DNA of 64,000 nucleotides from Aliibacillus thermotolerans (GTDB taxonomy: Bacteria; Bacillota; Bacilli; Bacillales; Marinococcaceae). Position numbers and translations under genes: made by a program. This document shows positions 1-7,993 of this stretch, one piece after another. The DNA lies in NCBI RefSeq assembly GCF_027853235.1, contig NZ_WKJG01000039.1:124001-188000 (forward strand). The letters run 5' to 3'. Below the pieces are notes generated by a model. It was not told the origin of the DNA, searched no databases, and saw nothing but the letters and a program-made list of their open reading frames with translations. Each line of letters opens with the position of its first letter. The stretch's first letter is position 1.

Positions 1-948
1 TCTCGTGTGGTAAATGGTAATCCCAATGTAAAACCGTCAACAAGAAAAAAAGTACTAGATGCGATTGAAAGACTAGGTTATCGACCGAATGCAGTAGCGC
101 GAGGATTGGCTAGTAAAAAAACGACGACCGTTGGAGTGATTATCCCAGATATTTCAAGCATCTTTTTTGCAGAATTAGCAAGAGGAATTGAAGACATTGC
201 TACGATGTATAAATACAACATTATTCTTTGTAACTCTGATCAAAATAAAGAAAAAGAAATCGATTTGATTGATACACTGCTTGAAAAGCAAGTAGACGGT
301 ATTTTGTTCATGGGGAGTGTGATTACCGAAGACCACGTGGAGCAGTTCAAGCGTTCTCCAGTTCCAGTTGTATTAGCGGCTACCATCGATGAGAAAAAGG
401 AAATTCCTTCCGTGAATATTGACCATCAACAAGCTGCTTTTGACGCGGTTACCAAGCTGATTGAATCAGGAAATAAGCGCATTGGAATTGTGACCGGATC
501 GTTGGAAGACCCGATGAACGGCTATCAAAAGTTCAGTGGGTATAAAAAAGCCTTGGAAAATAACGGAATTCCTTTTAACCAAGAATTGGTCGCCGTTGGA
601 GATTACAAATATACGGATGGAATGGAAGCGGCTCAACATTTTCTTACTTTAGAGAAACCACCAACGGCAATCTTTGTCGCAACGGATGAAATGGCGCTAG
701 GCGTGATTCATGGTTTACAGGATAAAGGAGTACGCGTACCTGAAGATGTTGAAGTGATTGGCTTTAACAATACCCGTCTTGCAGTGATGGTTCGTCCAAC
801 ATTAACGACGGTCGTACAGCCGATGTATGATATCGGAGCTGTTTCGATGCGCTTGTTGACGAAGTATATGAATAAGGAAGAAGTGGAAGACGCGATCGTA
901 GTGCTTCCTCACCGCTTAGAAGTGAGAGATTCTACAAAGAAAGCGTGA
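1..948 (+). CDS. ccpA: Catabolite control protein A, 5'-truncated by window edge
   Basis: LacI/GalR-family global regulator of carbon catabolite control. With HPr-Ser-P it binds cre sites to repress or activate carbon genes. The frame is open from base 1, so the true start and the first part of the helix-turn-helix lie outside the window. What remains begins in the DNA-binding region and continues through the hinge helix ([10 protein letters not shown]) into the periplasmic-binding-protein-like core, with the family signatures [25 protein letters not shown] and GFNNTRLA. About 315 residues are visible, so roughly 20 are missing. The next gene is the stator gene motP, 31 bp downstream, the same order as in B. 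subtilis. No terminator separates them, so read-through into motPS is likely. Confidence 0.95.
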   Translation, partial: SRVVNGNPNVKPSTRKKVLDAIERLGYRPNAVARGLASKKTTTVGVIIPDISSIFFAELARGIEDIATMYKYNIILCNSDQNKEKEIDLIDTLLEKQVDGILFMGSVITEDHVEQFKRSPVPVVLAATIDEKKEIPSVNIDHQQAAFDAVTKLIESGNKRIGIVTGSLEDPMNGYQKFSGYKKALENNGIPFNQELVAVGDYKYTDGMEAAQHFLTLEKPPTAIFVATDEMALGVIHGLQDKGVRVPEDVEVIGFNNTRLAVMVRPTLTTVVQPMYDIGAVSMRLLTKYMNKEEVEDAIVVLPHRLEVRDSTKKA

Positions 949-979
949 ATGGATGTCGGCAAAGAAGGGGGGAGCTTTC

Positions 980-1792
980 ATGAAAAAAACGGATATCATG
1001 ACACCTATAGGAATTGTTTTAGGGGTCGTTGTCATTTTATTTGCTATTTTCGTTAACGCGGACATGGAATCGGTGTTCATGTTTGTTCAGCTGGCGTCGT
1101 TTTTGATTGTATTTGGAGGGGTTACGGCGGCGCTGTTTATTAACTTTTCCACTCAAGAAATTAAACAATCTCCGCGGGTGGCCCGCGAAGCGTTTCGTTA
1201 TGAAGAAAATGATTTGAATGAGTTAATTGATACGTTTGTACACTTATCTACGAAAGCACGTCGAGAAGGATTATTAGCCCTTGAAGCCACATTAGAAGAT
1301 GATGTGGAGGATGAGTTTATTAAAAAAGGAATTCTACTTGCGGTAGACGGTATCGAACCTGACATTATTAAAGATATTATGATGGCAGAAGTAGTAGCAA
1401 TGGAAGAAAGGCATCGAAAAGGACGACTTTTCTTCCAAAAAGCGGGGGAATATGCACCTGCTTGGGGAATGATTGGTACACTTATTGGGCTGATTTTAAT
1501 GTTGAACGAATTATCAGACCCATCTTCTCTCGGACCAAATATGGCGCTTGCTTTATTAACAACATTATATGGATCTGTCCTTGCCAATCTCGTTTTCCTT
1601 CCAATTACAAGTAAACTAGAAGAAAAAACAGAAGAAGAAGTTTTTATGAAACAAATTATTATTGAAGGGGTCATCGGCGTTCAATCCGGCCAAAACCCGA
1701 AAATTTTAGAGGAAAAATTAAATGCTTTTGTACGGGTTCGGAGAAAAGAGGCAGATTTAGCAGAAACGGAGGAATTCGCAAATGAGGCGTAA
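980..1792 (+). CDS. motP: Flagellar motor stator subunit MotP (Na+-type)
   Basis: MotA/PomA-family integral membrane protein. With MotS it forms the sodium-driven stator that powers flagellar rotation. The 270-residue protein has four predicted membrane segments: two near the N-terminus (about residues 8-26 and 35-55) and two after the large cytoplasmic loop, including PAWGMIGTLIGLILML. The ATG at 980 is preferred because AAGGGGGG lies just upstream; an in-frame ATG at 953 lacks a site. The stop overlaps motS by 11 bp, so the two are translationally coupled. Position downstream of ccpA identifies MotP rather than MotA, which is normally elsewhere. Sodium selectivity is inferred from orthology. 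Confidence 0.93.
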   Translation: MKKTDIMTPIGIVLGVVVILFAIFVNADMESVFMFVQLASFLIVFGGVTAALFINFSTQEIKQSPRVAREAFRYEENDLNELIDTFVHLSTKARREGLLALEATLEDDVEDEFIKKGILLAVDGIEPDIIKDIMMAEVVAMEERHRKGRLFFQKAGEYAPAWGMIGTLIGLILMLNELSDPSSLGPNMALALLTTLYGSVLANLVFLPITSKLEEKTEEEVFMKQIIIEGVIGVQSGQNPKILEEKLNAFVRVRRKEADLAETEEFANEA

Positions 1793-2555
1793 AAAGGAAA
1801 AGCCTCACCAAAAAGGTTCTCCTGCTTGGATGACGACTTTTGCGGATATGGTTACTCTTATTCTCGTATTTTTTGTGATGCTCTTTTCTATGTCTGTCAT
1901 TGACGCGCAGAAGTTTCAAGCGATGGTAGATTCTTTTCAAAACCGGCAAGTGTTTGAGTATTTTACCTCGGTCGTTGAATTTGAAAATCCTGATTCAGCA
2001 GGCGATTCGAATGATTTAGAGTTAGGGGGATCAGGAGAGTCGGACGATGGTGAGTTAGATGAGTTGTTAAAAGAAGCAGAAGAATACTTATACGATAATG
2101 AATTAAGTGAGTACATAAGTGCAACAAGGGATGATCGAGGAGTTGTATTAGTATTACAAGAACAACTTTTGTTTGATACAGGAGAAGCGTATATTTTAGA
2201 TGAAGCGAAACCTTTTTTAAATAAAGTAGGGGAGCTTCTTCATAATATCCCAAACATGGTAAAAGTGGAAGGACATACAGATAATCGTCCAATCTCTACT
2301 TTTCGCTACCCATCGAATTGGGAGTTGTCCGGAGCACGAGCAGGAAGTGTCATCCGTTATTTAGTGGAAAACCATCAATTAGATCCTGAACGATTTATTG
2401 CAACAGGGTATGGTGAAACACGTCCCATCGCGCCGAATGACACGCCTGAAAATTTACGGAAAAATCGTCGCGTCGTCATCGTGATTACCGATCCGGCTTT
2501 TGAAAATCAATTAACAGAAACGATAGAAGAAACTCCTTCTTCAACCGAACCGTAG
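1782..2555 (+). CDS. motS: Flagellar motor stator subunit MotS (Na+-type)
   Basis: MotB-family partner of MotP. A basic N-terminus is followed by one membrane helix carrying the conserved ion-binding Asp (D22 in TTFADMVTL), then a linker rich in Glu and Asp (about residues 60-105). The C-terminal OmpA-type peptidoglycan-binding domain (about 110-245) has VEGHTDNRPI, NWELSGARA and NRRVVIVI. At 257 residues it is full length. It overlaps motP by 11 bp and ends at a symmetrical terminator shared with convergent acuC. The acidic periplasmic linker is compatible with a saline or alkaline habitat, which is inference only. Confidence 0.93.
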   Translation: MRRKKEKPHQKGSPAWMTTFADMVTLILVFFVMLFSMSVIDAQKFQAMVDSFQNRQVFEYFTSVVEFENPDSAGDSNDLELGGSGESDDGELDELLKEAEEYLYDNELSEYISATRDDRGVVLVLQEQLLFDTGEAYILDEAKPFLNKVGELLHNIPNMVKVEGHTDNRPISTFRYPSNWELSGARAGSVIRYLVENHQLDPERFIATGYGETRPIAPNDTPENLRKNRRVVIVITDPAFENQLTETIEETPSSTEP

Positions 2556-2564
2556 ATATGCAGA

Positions 2565-2598
2565 AAAAACCAATCGTATCAACACGATTGGTTTTTTT
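2565..2598. terminator. Bidirectional terminator between motS and acuC
   Basis: An 11-bp perfect stem (AAACCAATCGT paired with ACGATTGGTTT) has an A-run on its left and a T-run on its right. It can therefore terminate both the rightward motPS transcript and the leftward acuABC transcript. Confidence 0.85.
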
Positions 2599-2608
2599 AG
2601 TTAAAATG

Positions 2609-3772
2609 TTATTTTTTTTCATTGCGAATATGATAAAGTGCTTTCTCTAACATTTTTTCGTTTTTTTCAGTGATCTCTTGTTTACGTGGGATGGGTGGGT
2701 ACATATTTTCCGGGTCCGACCATTTTGGAGGAATCGTTACCGGGGATTTTGGTTGCCACTTTTTTAACCAGCTTTCAGGTAATTCTTCTTCAATCAAGTC
2801 TTTTTGGTTTGTCATCTCGAGCCAAATAATCGCCCACGCTCGTGGAACGACTCGCCAAATATCATATCCACCGCCACCAACAGCAATCCATTTGCCATCA
2901 CAATATTCGTGCGCTAGTTCATGGGCTACCTTTGGAATATAGTGGTATGTTTTAATGGTGGTAGATAAGTGTGTTAAAGGGTCATGATAATGGGCATCGG
3001 CCCCATTTTGGGTAAATAAAACATCCGGTTTAAAAAATTCAATCAATTCCCTGAGTGCGGTTTCATAGCAATGGATGAAAGATTCATCTTCTGTAAAAGC
3101 GTCCAAGGGGATATTGATAGAATAACCAAAGCCTTGACCGGCTCCTTTTTCACTCACAGCCCCCGTTCCCGGGAATAAATATCTTCCTGTTTCATGAATG
3201 GAAAAGGTGCACACATCGTGATCTTCGTAAAAGGCCCATTGCACCCCGTCTCCATGGTGTGCGTCAGTATCCACATATAGCACCCTTGCGCCATATTTTT
3301 TTCTCATATATTCAATGGCAATGGAGCTATCATTATAAATACAAAACCCGGAAGCTTTTCCGCGAAAACCGTGGTGAAGTCCCCCTCCTAAATTTAATGC
3401 ATGTTGACTTTCTCCCGTCATTACTTTGTCTACTGCAGTTAACGTTCCCCCAACAAGCAACGCAGACGCTTCATGCATATGGGGAAAAATGGGTGTATCT
3501 TCTGTCCCTAATCCATAATTATTGGCAACTCCCGCACTAAGCTTTCCTTCTCCGGCAGCTTTGACTGCTTCAATGTAAGACGTATCATGAATAAGTGCAA
3601 TTTCTTCATCGGTCGCCATACGTGGGGGAATAATATGATTATCTTTTAATGCCCCCATATCCCGAAGTAAGTCGTGCGTTAAATTTAAGCGCACGTGGTT
3701 AAACGGATGGTCGTCGTTAAATTTATACGTTAACTGTTCCTCCGAGTAAATAAATAACGCTTCATTCATCAT
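2609..3772 (-). CDS. acuC: Histone deacetylase-like protein deacetylase AcuC
   Basis: Class I/II HDAC-fold zinc amidohydrolase that removes acetyl groups from Lys of acetyl-CoA synthetase and so reactivates AcsA. The 387-residue length matches the B. subtilis protein. Active-site signatures are visible: LGGGLHHG, YVDTDAHHGDG with metal-binding Asp and His, FSIHETGRYLFPGTG and VAVGGGGYD near the C-terminus. The start overlaps the end of acuB by 11 bp, so it is the last gene of acuABC. Two adjacent ATG codons occur at the start. It converges on motS. Confidence 0.94.
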   Translation of the reverse strand: MMNEALFIYSEEQLTYKFNDDHPFNHVRLNLTHDLLRDMGALKDNHIIPPRMATDEEIALIHDTSYIEAVKAAGEGKLSAGVANNYGLGTEDTPIFPHMHEASALLVGGTLTAVDKVMTGESQHALNLGGGLHHGFRGKASGFCIYNDSSIAIEYMRKKYGARVLYVDTDAHHGDGVQWAFYEDHDVCTFSIHETGRYLFPGTGAVSEKGAGQGFGYSINIPLDAFTEDESFIHCYETALRELIEFFKPDVLFTQNGADAHYHDPLTHLSTTIKTYHYIPKVAHELAHEYCDGKWIAVGGGGYDIWRVVPRAWAIIWLEMTNQKDLIEEELPESWLKKWQPKSPVTIPPKWSDPENMYPPIPRKQEITEKNEKMLEKALYHIRNEKK

Positions 3773-4418
3773 ATGACCACCTTGGGAGTGCAGGCCAGCT
3801 TACTTCATAGCCTTTTTTCTTTATTTCTGAAATGATTTGACGAGGATCCATCGTCTGCACTCGGAAGGTTAATGTTTTATTTTTTGTGTCTTTTGTAGGG
3901 TAAACAAGAACGCTTGTCACATTGACGTCGTGTTCTTTTAAAATATTGGCAATGTTCGCCAATTGACCGGAAATATTAGGGACAACAACTTCAATTCGAG
4001 AGGATGGTTGATGAGCACCGGTGAGTTTAATCAATGTATGTAAAACGTCTGTCTCCGTAAGTATACCCTCAAGTTTATCATCGTCCGTAACAACTGGGAG
4101 CGAGCCGATATCTTTTTCGTATAAAATGACGGCCGCTTCATCGATAAAATCAAAAGGATGGGCGGTGTGAACGGGTGACTTCATTATTTTTGAAACAGGT
4201 TCTTGGAGAAATTGATCGTCATCAAGATGTTTATGAAAAATCGAAGGTCTCGCATCGCGAATATCCCGGTCGGAGACAATCCCAATGAGAGTGTGATCTT
4301 GCTCAACGACGGGAATATGTCTAATTTTATGTTTTTCCAACAATTCGATAGCTTCTTGAATGGTCGTCTCTTTATTCACCGTAATAACATCTGTTTTCAT
4401 TGCTTCTTCCACAAGCAT
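3762..4418 (-). CDS. acuB: CBS-ACT domain protein AcuB
   Basis: Second gene of the acetoin/acetate utilisation operon. Two N-terminal CBS motifs (about residues 1-60 and 75-130, with HIPVVEQDHTLIGIVSDRDI and SLPVVTDDDKLEGILTETD) form a Bateman module likely to bind a nucleotide. A C-terminal ACT-like segment follows (IEVVVPNISGQLANIANIL). At 218 residues it is near the family length. It lies 22 bp after acuA and overlaps acuC. Its molecular role is not settled in the literature I know; a regulatory part in acetate metabolism is inferred from the operon. Confidence 0.9.
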   Translation of the reverse strand: MLVEEAMKTDVITVNKETTIQEAIELLEKHKIRHIPVVEQDHTLIGIVSDRDIRDARPSIFHKHLDDDQFLQEPVSKIMKSPVHTAHPFDFIDEAAVILYEKDIGSLPVVTDDDKLEGILTETDVLHTLIKLTGAHQPSSRIEVVVPNISGQLANIANILKEHDVNVTSVLVYPTKDTKNKTLTFRVQTMDPRQIISEIKKKGYEVSWPALPRWSYDE

Positions 4419-4440
4419 CCATCATCACCTCTCTGTCGTT

Positions 4441-5073
4441 TTAATAAAGGTATCGATTGGATAGACGAACGTTGTCAAAGCGGAGAATGGATTCATTGTC
4501 CACGCGCTTTCCGATTCGAACCATTAAACAGTTGGCAGGATGAGAACTTATTTCCGGGTCGTCTGTTGCCATGTACTCCAATCCCCCTGCGTTCATCATT
4601 TTTTCCATCATATCGCGGTATTCCCAAACGGATAAACCAGTCCCTTTTAAATCCCAATGCCAGTAATATTCGGTTGTAATGATAATGTAATCTTCCATTG
4701 CATCATCCAGCATAGAAAATCTTAATAAATTGGAGCCTAATTTGGCACCCCGATACTCTCTTGCTACTTCAATAGCTCCTAATTCAATTAAATTGTCTAA
4801 ATTTGCTTCTGACCAACGCTCCAGTGTATCAGGATAGACAAAAGTGACGTAACCAACGATTGTGTTTTCATCAACGACGACATTCACTCGCCCTTCAGGT
4901 AAGTCTGCAATCCCTATTAATGCCTTTTTTTGTTCTTCCGGGATTCGGAAAGCATTGAGACCTTCGTGAAAATCATACTCATGAATTTTCTTTCCTGAAA
5001 TAGGTCCTTCGAGGAGTAACGTGCGTCCTTCAAATTCTAACTCCCTAGAATAATAGGTCTTTTTATGGATCAT
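4441..5073 (-). CDS. acuA: Protein lysine acetyltransferase AcuA (GNAT)
   Basis: GNAT-family N-acetyltransferase that acetylates and inactivates acetyl-CoA synthetase, counteracted by AcuC. The 210-residue product keeps family landmarks: LPEGRVNVVVDENTIVGYVTF, the acetyl-CoA loop region LGAIEVAREYRGAKLGSNLL, TTEYYWHWDLKG and TDDPEISSHPANCLM. I place the start at the ATG ending at 5073 because AAAGGTGG sits 8 nt upstream and the length then equals that of B. subtilis AcuA; the longer frame to 5163 has no ribosome binding site. It is first in acuABC and divergent from acsA. Confidence 0.94.
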   Translation of the reverse strand: MIHKKTYYSRELEFEGRTLLLEGPISGKKIHEYDFHEGLNAFRIPEEQKKALIGIADLPEGRVNVVVDENTIVGYVTFVYPDTLERWSEANLDNLIELGAIEVAREYRGAKLGSNLLRFSMLDDAMEDYIIITTEYYWHWDLKGTGLSVWEYRDMMEKMMNAGGLEYMATDDPEISSHPANCLMVRIGKRVDNESILRFDNVRLSNRYLY

Positions 5074-5125
5074 CCGTGTACCACCTTTATTAAATAAATA
5101 ATCGAAGTTACGACTGGTTACCCAT

Positions 5126-5156
5126 AGTATACAATAATTTGGTGAGAACGTGCTCC
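5126..5156 (-). promoter_or_regulatory. Candidate acuA promoter with overlapping cre-like site
   Basis: On the minus strand TATACT (5126-5131) is a plausible -10, about 53 nt before the acuA start. The region expected for the -35 coincides with TGAGAACGTGCTCC (5143-5156), a partial match (central CG, about three mismatches) to the CcpA cre consensus. CcpA control of acuABC is known in B. subtilis; the assignment here is tentative. Confidence 0.4.
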
Positions 5157-5204
5157 TTTTCATGAGAAAAGAAAATGAGAATTTTGTATATAAATGTCTA
5201 ATAA

Positions 5205-5233
5205 TTGCAGTTCATCATAAGTTATAATATAAT
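5205..5233 (+). promoter_or_regulatory. Sigma-A promoter of acsA
   Basis: TTGCAG (5205-5210) and a perfect TATAAT (5228-5233) are separated by 17 bp. The start of transcription would lie about 40-45 nt before the acsA ATG. Confidence 0.8.
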
Positions 5234-5283
5234 GTGTACCATAACACCATATATCAAAACAGAGAGAGAGGAAGGTACTACAT

Positions 5284-7005
5284 ATGAAAATGCAAACGCT
5301 TCCACCAAAAGCGGACAACCCTAACTTGAAAGATTATGACGAAGCCGTAAAAAATTTCGATTGGTCTGATGTTGAAAAAGAATTCACCTGGCATGAAACA
5401 GGAAAAGTGAATATTGCTCATGAGGCAATTGATCGTCACGCCGATGCACCAGAAACTGCGAATAAAATTGCCCTTTACTACAGTGATGCAGAACGGGAAG
5501 AAGAGTATACTTTTAAACAAATGAAAGAAATGACGAATAAAGCTGCTAATGTCATAAAAGATGCGGGGATTGAAAAAGGTGATCGGGTCTTTATATTTAT
5601 GCCTCGTTCTCCTGAATTATATTTTGCTCTTTTGGGAGCTATTAAAGTAGGAGCGATTGTTGGTCCTCTTTTTGAAGCATTTATGGAGGAGGCAGTACGG
5701 AGTCGCTTAGAAGACAGCGAAGCGAAAGCACTAGTAACGACTTCTGATTTATTAAATCGTGTACCGGTAAAAGAACTTCCTCATTTGGAGAAAGTGTTTG
5801 TTGTAGGTGATGATGTAAAAGAAGACGATACGTATATTGATCTTTTAAAGAAAATGGATGAGGCAAGTGTAGAGTTTGATACGGTTTGGATGGGACGGGA
5901 AGACGGCTTTATTCTCCACTATACTTCTGGTTCTACAGGAAAACCGAAAGGGGTTCTTCACGTTCATAACGTGATGATTCAACAGTATCAAACAGCGAAA
6001 TGGGTGCTGGATTTAAAAGAAGATGATGTATATTGGTGCACCGCAGATCCTGGTTGGGTGACCGGAACCGGTTACGGCATTTTCGGTCCTTGGTTAACAG
6101 CGACGACAAACGTTGTACGAGGTGGTCGTTTTAGCCCACAAGATTGGTATGAAACTCTAGAGCGTTATCAAGTGTCTGTCTGGTATAGTGCTCCTACAGC
6201 TTTTCGCATGTTGATGAGCGCAGGAAACGAATTGGTTAAAAAGTATGACCTTTCTAACTTACGTCATATTCTCAGTGTAGGGGAACCTTTGAATCCAGAA
6301 GTCATTCGTTGGGGAGAAGAAGTGTTTGATCTCCGCATTCACGATACGTGGTGGATGACAGAGACCGGCGCTCATATGATATGTAACTATCCATCCATGG
6401 CAATAAAAGCAGGCTCTATGGGAAAACCGATACCAGGCATTAAAGCGGCGATTATTGATGATCAAGGAAATGAATTGCCTCCAAACCGAATGGGAAACCT
6501 TGCGATTCGAAAAGGTTGGCCTGCGATGATGAGAGCCATTTGGAACAATCAAGAGAAGTATGACAGTTATTTTGAAATAGATGGTTGGTACGTATCCGGT
6601 GACTCTGCATATATGGATGAAGACGGCTATTTCTGGTTCCAAGGGCGAGTAGACGATGTAATTATGACATCAGGAGAAAGAGTCGGTCCGTTTGAAGTAG
6701 AAAGTAAATTATTAGAACATCCAGCTGTTGCAGAAGCAGGAGTTATTGGTAAACCGGATCCAGTTCGTGGTGAAATTATAAAAGCATTTGTTGCATTACG
6801 CCCTGGAGTAGAAGGTACGGATGAACTAAAAGAGGATATTCGAACTTTCGTAAAAGAAGGATTAGCAGCGCATGCAGCCCCTCGGGAAATTGAATTTCGC
6901 GATAAATTACCAAAAACGAGAAGTGGTAAAATCATGCGTCGCGTACTGAAAGCATGGGAGTTAGACCTTCCGACTGGTGACTTATCTTCCATGGATGATG
7001 ATTAA
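5284..7005 (+). CDS. acsA: Acetyl-CoA synthetase (AMP-forming)
   Basis: Activates acetate to acetyl-CoA through acetyl-AMP, a member of the ANL adenylate-forming superfamily. The 573-residue protein has the P-loop-like motif YTSGSTGKPKGV, the A5-type motif DTWWMTETG, the A7 region YVSGDSAYMDEDGYFWFQGR and the C-terminal PKTRSGKIMRR. Lys549 in that last motif is the catalytic lysine acetylated by AcuA. The ATG follows AGAGGAAGG. It is divergent from acuABC, whose products switch it off and on by acetylation, and is closed by a strong terminator. Confidence 0.97.
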   Translation: MKMQTLPPKADNPNLKDYDEAVKNFDWSDVEKEFTWHETGKVNIAHEAIDRHADAPETANKIALYYSDAEREEEYTFKQMKEMTNKAANVIKDAGIEKGDRVFIFMPRSPELYFALLGAIKVGAIVGPLFEAFMEEAVRSRLEDSEAKALVTTSDLLNRVPVKELPHLEKVFVVGDDVKEDDTYIDLLKKMDEASVEFDTVWMGREDGFILHYTSGSTGKPKGVLHVHNVMIQQYQTAKWVLDLKEDDVYWCTADPGWVTGTGYGIFGPWLTATTNVVRGGRFSPQDWYETLERYQVSVWYSAPTAFRMLMSAGNELVKKYDLSNLRHILSVGEPLNPEVIRWGEEVFDLRIHDTWWMTETGAHMICNYPSMAIKAGSMGKPIPGIKAAIIDDQGNELPPNRMGNLAIRKGWPAMMRAIWNNQEKYDSYFEIDGWYVSGDSAYMDEDGYFWFQGRVDDVIMTSGERVGPFEVESKLLEHPAVAEAGVIGKPDPVRGEIIKAFVALRPGVEGTDELKEDIRTFVKEGLAAHAAPREIEFRDKLPKTRSGKIMRRVLKAWELDLPTGDLSSMDDD

Positions 7006-7010
7006 TTAAT

Positions 7011-7063
7011 AAAAAAGAACTGTCTCATCGCGGATATTTCCGTGAGAGACAGTTCTTTTTTTA
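7011..7063. terminator. Strong bidirectional terminator after acsA
   Basis: AAAAAGAACTGTCTC pairs with GAGACAGTTCTTTTT, extended inward by TCA/TGA and CGG/CCG around an internal loop. A-runs and T-runs flank the stem, so it can act on both strands. Its T-run abuts the stop of the remnant on the opposite strand. Confidence 0.9.
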
Positions 7064-7250
7064 AAAACAACTAGACATTATTCTGCGAGCGGGATACCCG
7101 GCATACAGTACTTCTTCGCGGCCATCAATCATGCAGGGGCCTGGATGAGAAACGAGCTCATCATCGACGAGACAAATTTCATCATTTTCTACCGCAGGAA
7201 TTGTTTTCCATGATTCTCTTGCTATCCCCTCTTTTAAGTTTTGGAACATA
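7061..7250 (-). pseudogene. Remnant of an ABC-transporter substrate-binding protein (C-terminus only)
   Basis: The minus-strand frame carries about 60 residues that read like the extreme C-terminus of a siderophore/cobalamin-type (BtuF/FhuD fold) binding protein: ESWKTIPAVENDEICLVDD, SHPGPCMIDGREEV and AGYPARRI, resembling the usual W..IPAV...-VD-..SRPGPR.-DGLEE pattern. Upstream of about 7250 the frame no longer resembles the family, and no signal peptide, ribosome binding site or permease gene is nearby. Arg to Cys in the PGPR motif also suggests decay. I infer a deletion remnant; the family assignment is from pattern memory and needs a database search. Confidence 0.55.
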
Positions 7251-7373
7251 CGTGCATAAAAAACAGTCGCTGGGACAAAACTTCGGTCATCGCCAAAAAC
7301 TTGGTGAGTCTCTCTTTTGGTGTACAAAGAACATTTAAAAATGAAAATGATGAAAAAATGTGTATGAACTGGT

Positions 7374-7812
7374 GATGCAACACTTTTTTCGTACAATCCG
7401 AACAGGAGTGGTCGTAAGAGGGTTGGAATTGGAAATAAATAGGTGATTTGGAGCGTTTTTATGCTTCATGCGACGAATGACGCGTTAAAAAAGAAGATGA
7501 ATCGTCCCATAAACGTTTCATGCGACGCTTCATTTTGTCAAACACCGGTCAGATGGTCGTATGAAAGCTTAAAATGGAAGAAATTAGGATAAAAACAGAT
7601 CGCAACATGTTTCATACGACCTTTTATTACGAGAACGATGCAATGAATGGTCGTATAAAAGATCCATACGACGAAATATCACACAAGATTCCTACCGAAT
7701 GGTCTCATGACGTGTTACAAATGGGGAATCTCGTTCCTAGGAAGCTTCGATTGGGTGCTTACGGTGCATTCGGCCGTCCCGCTTATTATCGACGTACATC
7801 ATATGATAGATA
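7374..7812. repeat. Intergenic array A of degenerate 52-bp units, ~145-bp higher-order period
   Basis: Six diverged units begin at 7374, 7467, 7519, 7613, 7665 and about 7761. A unit is 52 bp: it opens with CATRCGAC and carries TGGTCGTATGA at position 36. The first, third and fifth units are followed by a similar 41-44-bp spacer (AAATGGAAGAAATTAGG-like), the others are not, so the pattern repeats every 145-146 bp (7374, 7519, 7665). The two motifs in a unit are reverse complements of one another, so unit junctions form dyads such as GTCGTAT-N9-ATACGAC at 7651-7673. The last unit is weak. Single-letter similarity was judged by eye. Confidence 0.7.
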
Positions 7813-7908
7813 TAGAATCATTGGAGGTTCATTTATACTTCTTGTGCATGCTTTTCTGGTGGAAAACTTAAAGAAATATACCGTTAGAAAGGAAAAAACT
7901 TTACAAAA

Positions 7909-7949
7909 ATGATTCCAAGCAAATGTTAGTGCTTGGAACCATTCTTTTT
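7909..7949 (+). terminator. Rho-independent terminator downstream of array A
   Basis: A perfect stem TTCCAAGCA/TGCTTGGAA with an 8-nt loop is followed by CCATTCTTTTT. It faces rightward although no convincing plus-strand gene precedes it, which hints that array A may be transcribed. It also lies just beyond the 3' end of the leftward PBP gene. Confidence 0.6.
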
Positions 7950-7993
7950 GACTCGTTATGTCTCAGCCTTTGGATATTGTTGAGACATCATTG

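Noticed and set aside
7574-7912. 112-codon plus-strand open frame
   Set aside because: It runs through the 52-bp repeat units and spacers of array A, lacks a ribosome binding site, and its peptide has no family resemblance.
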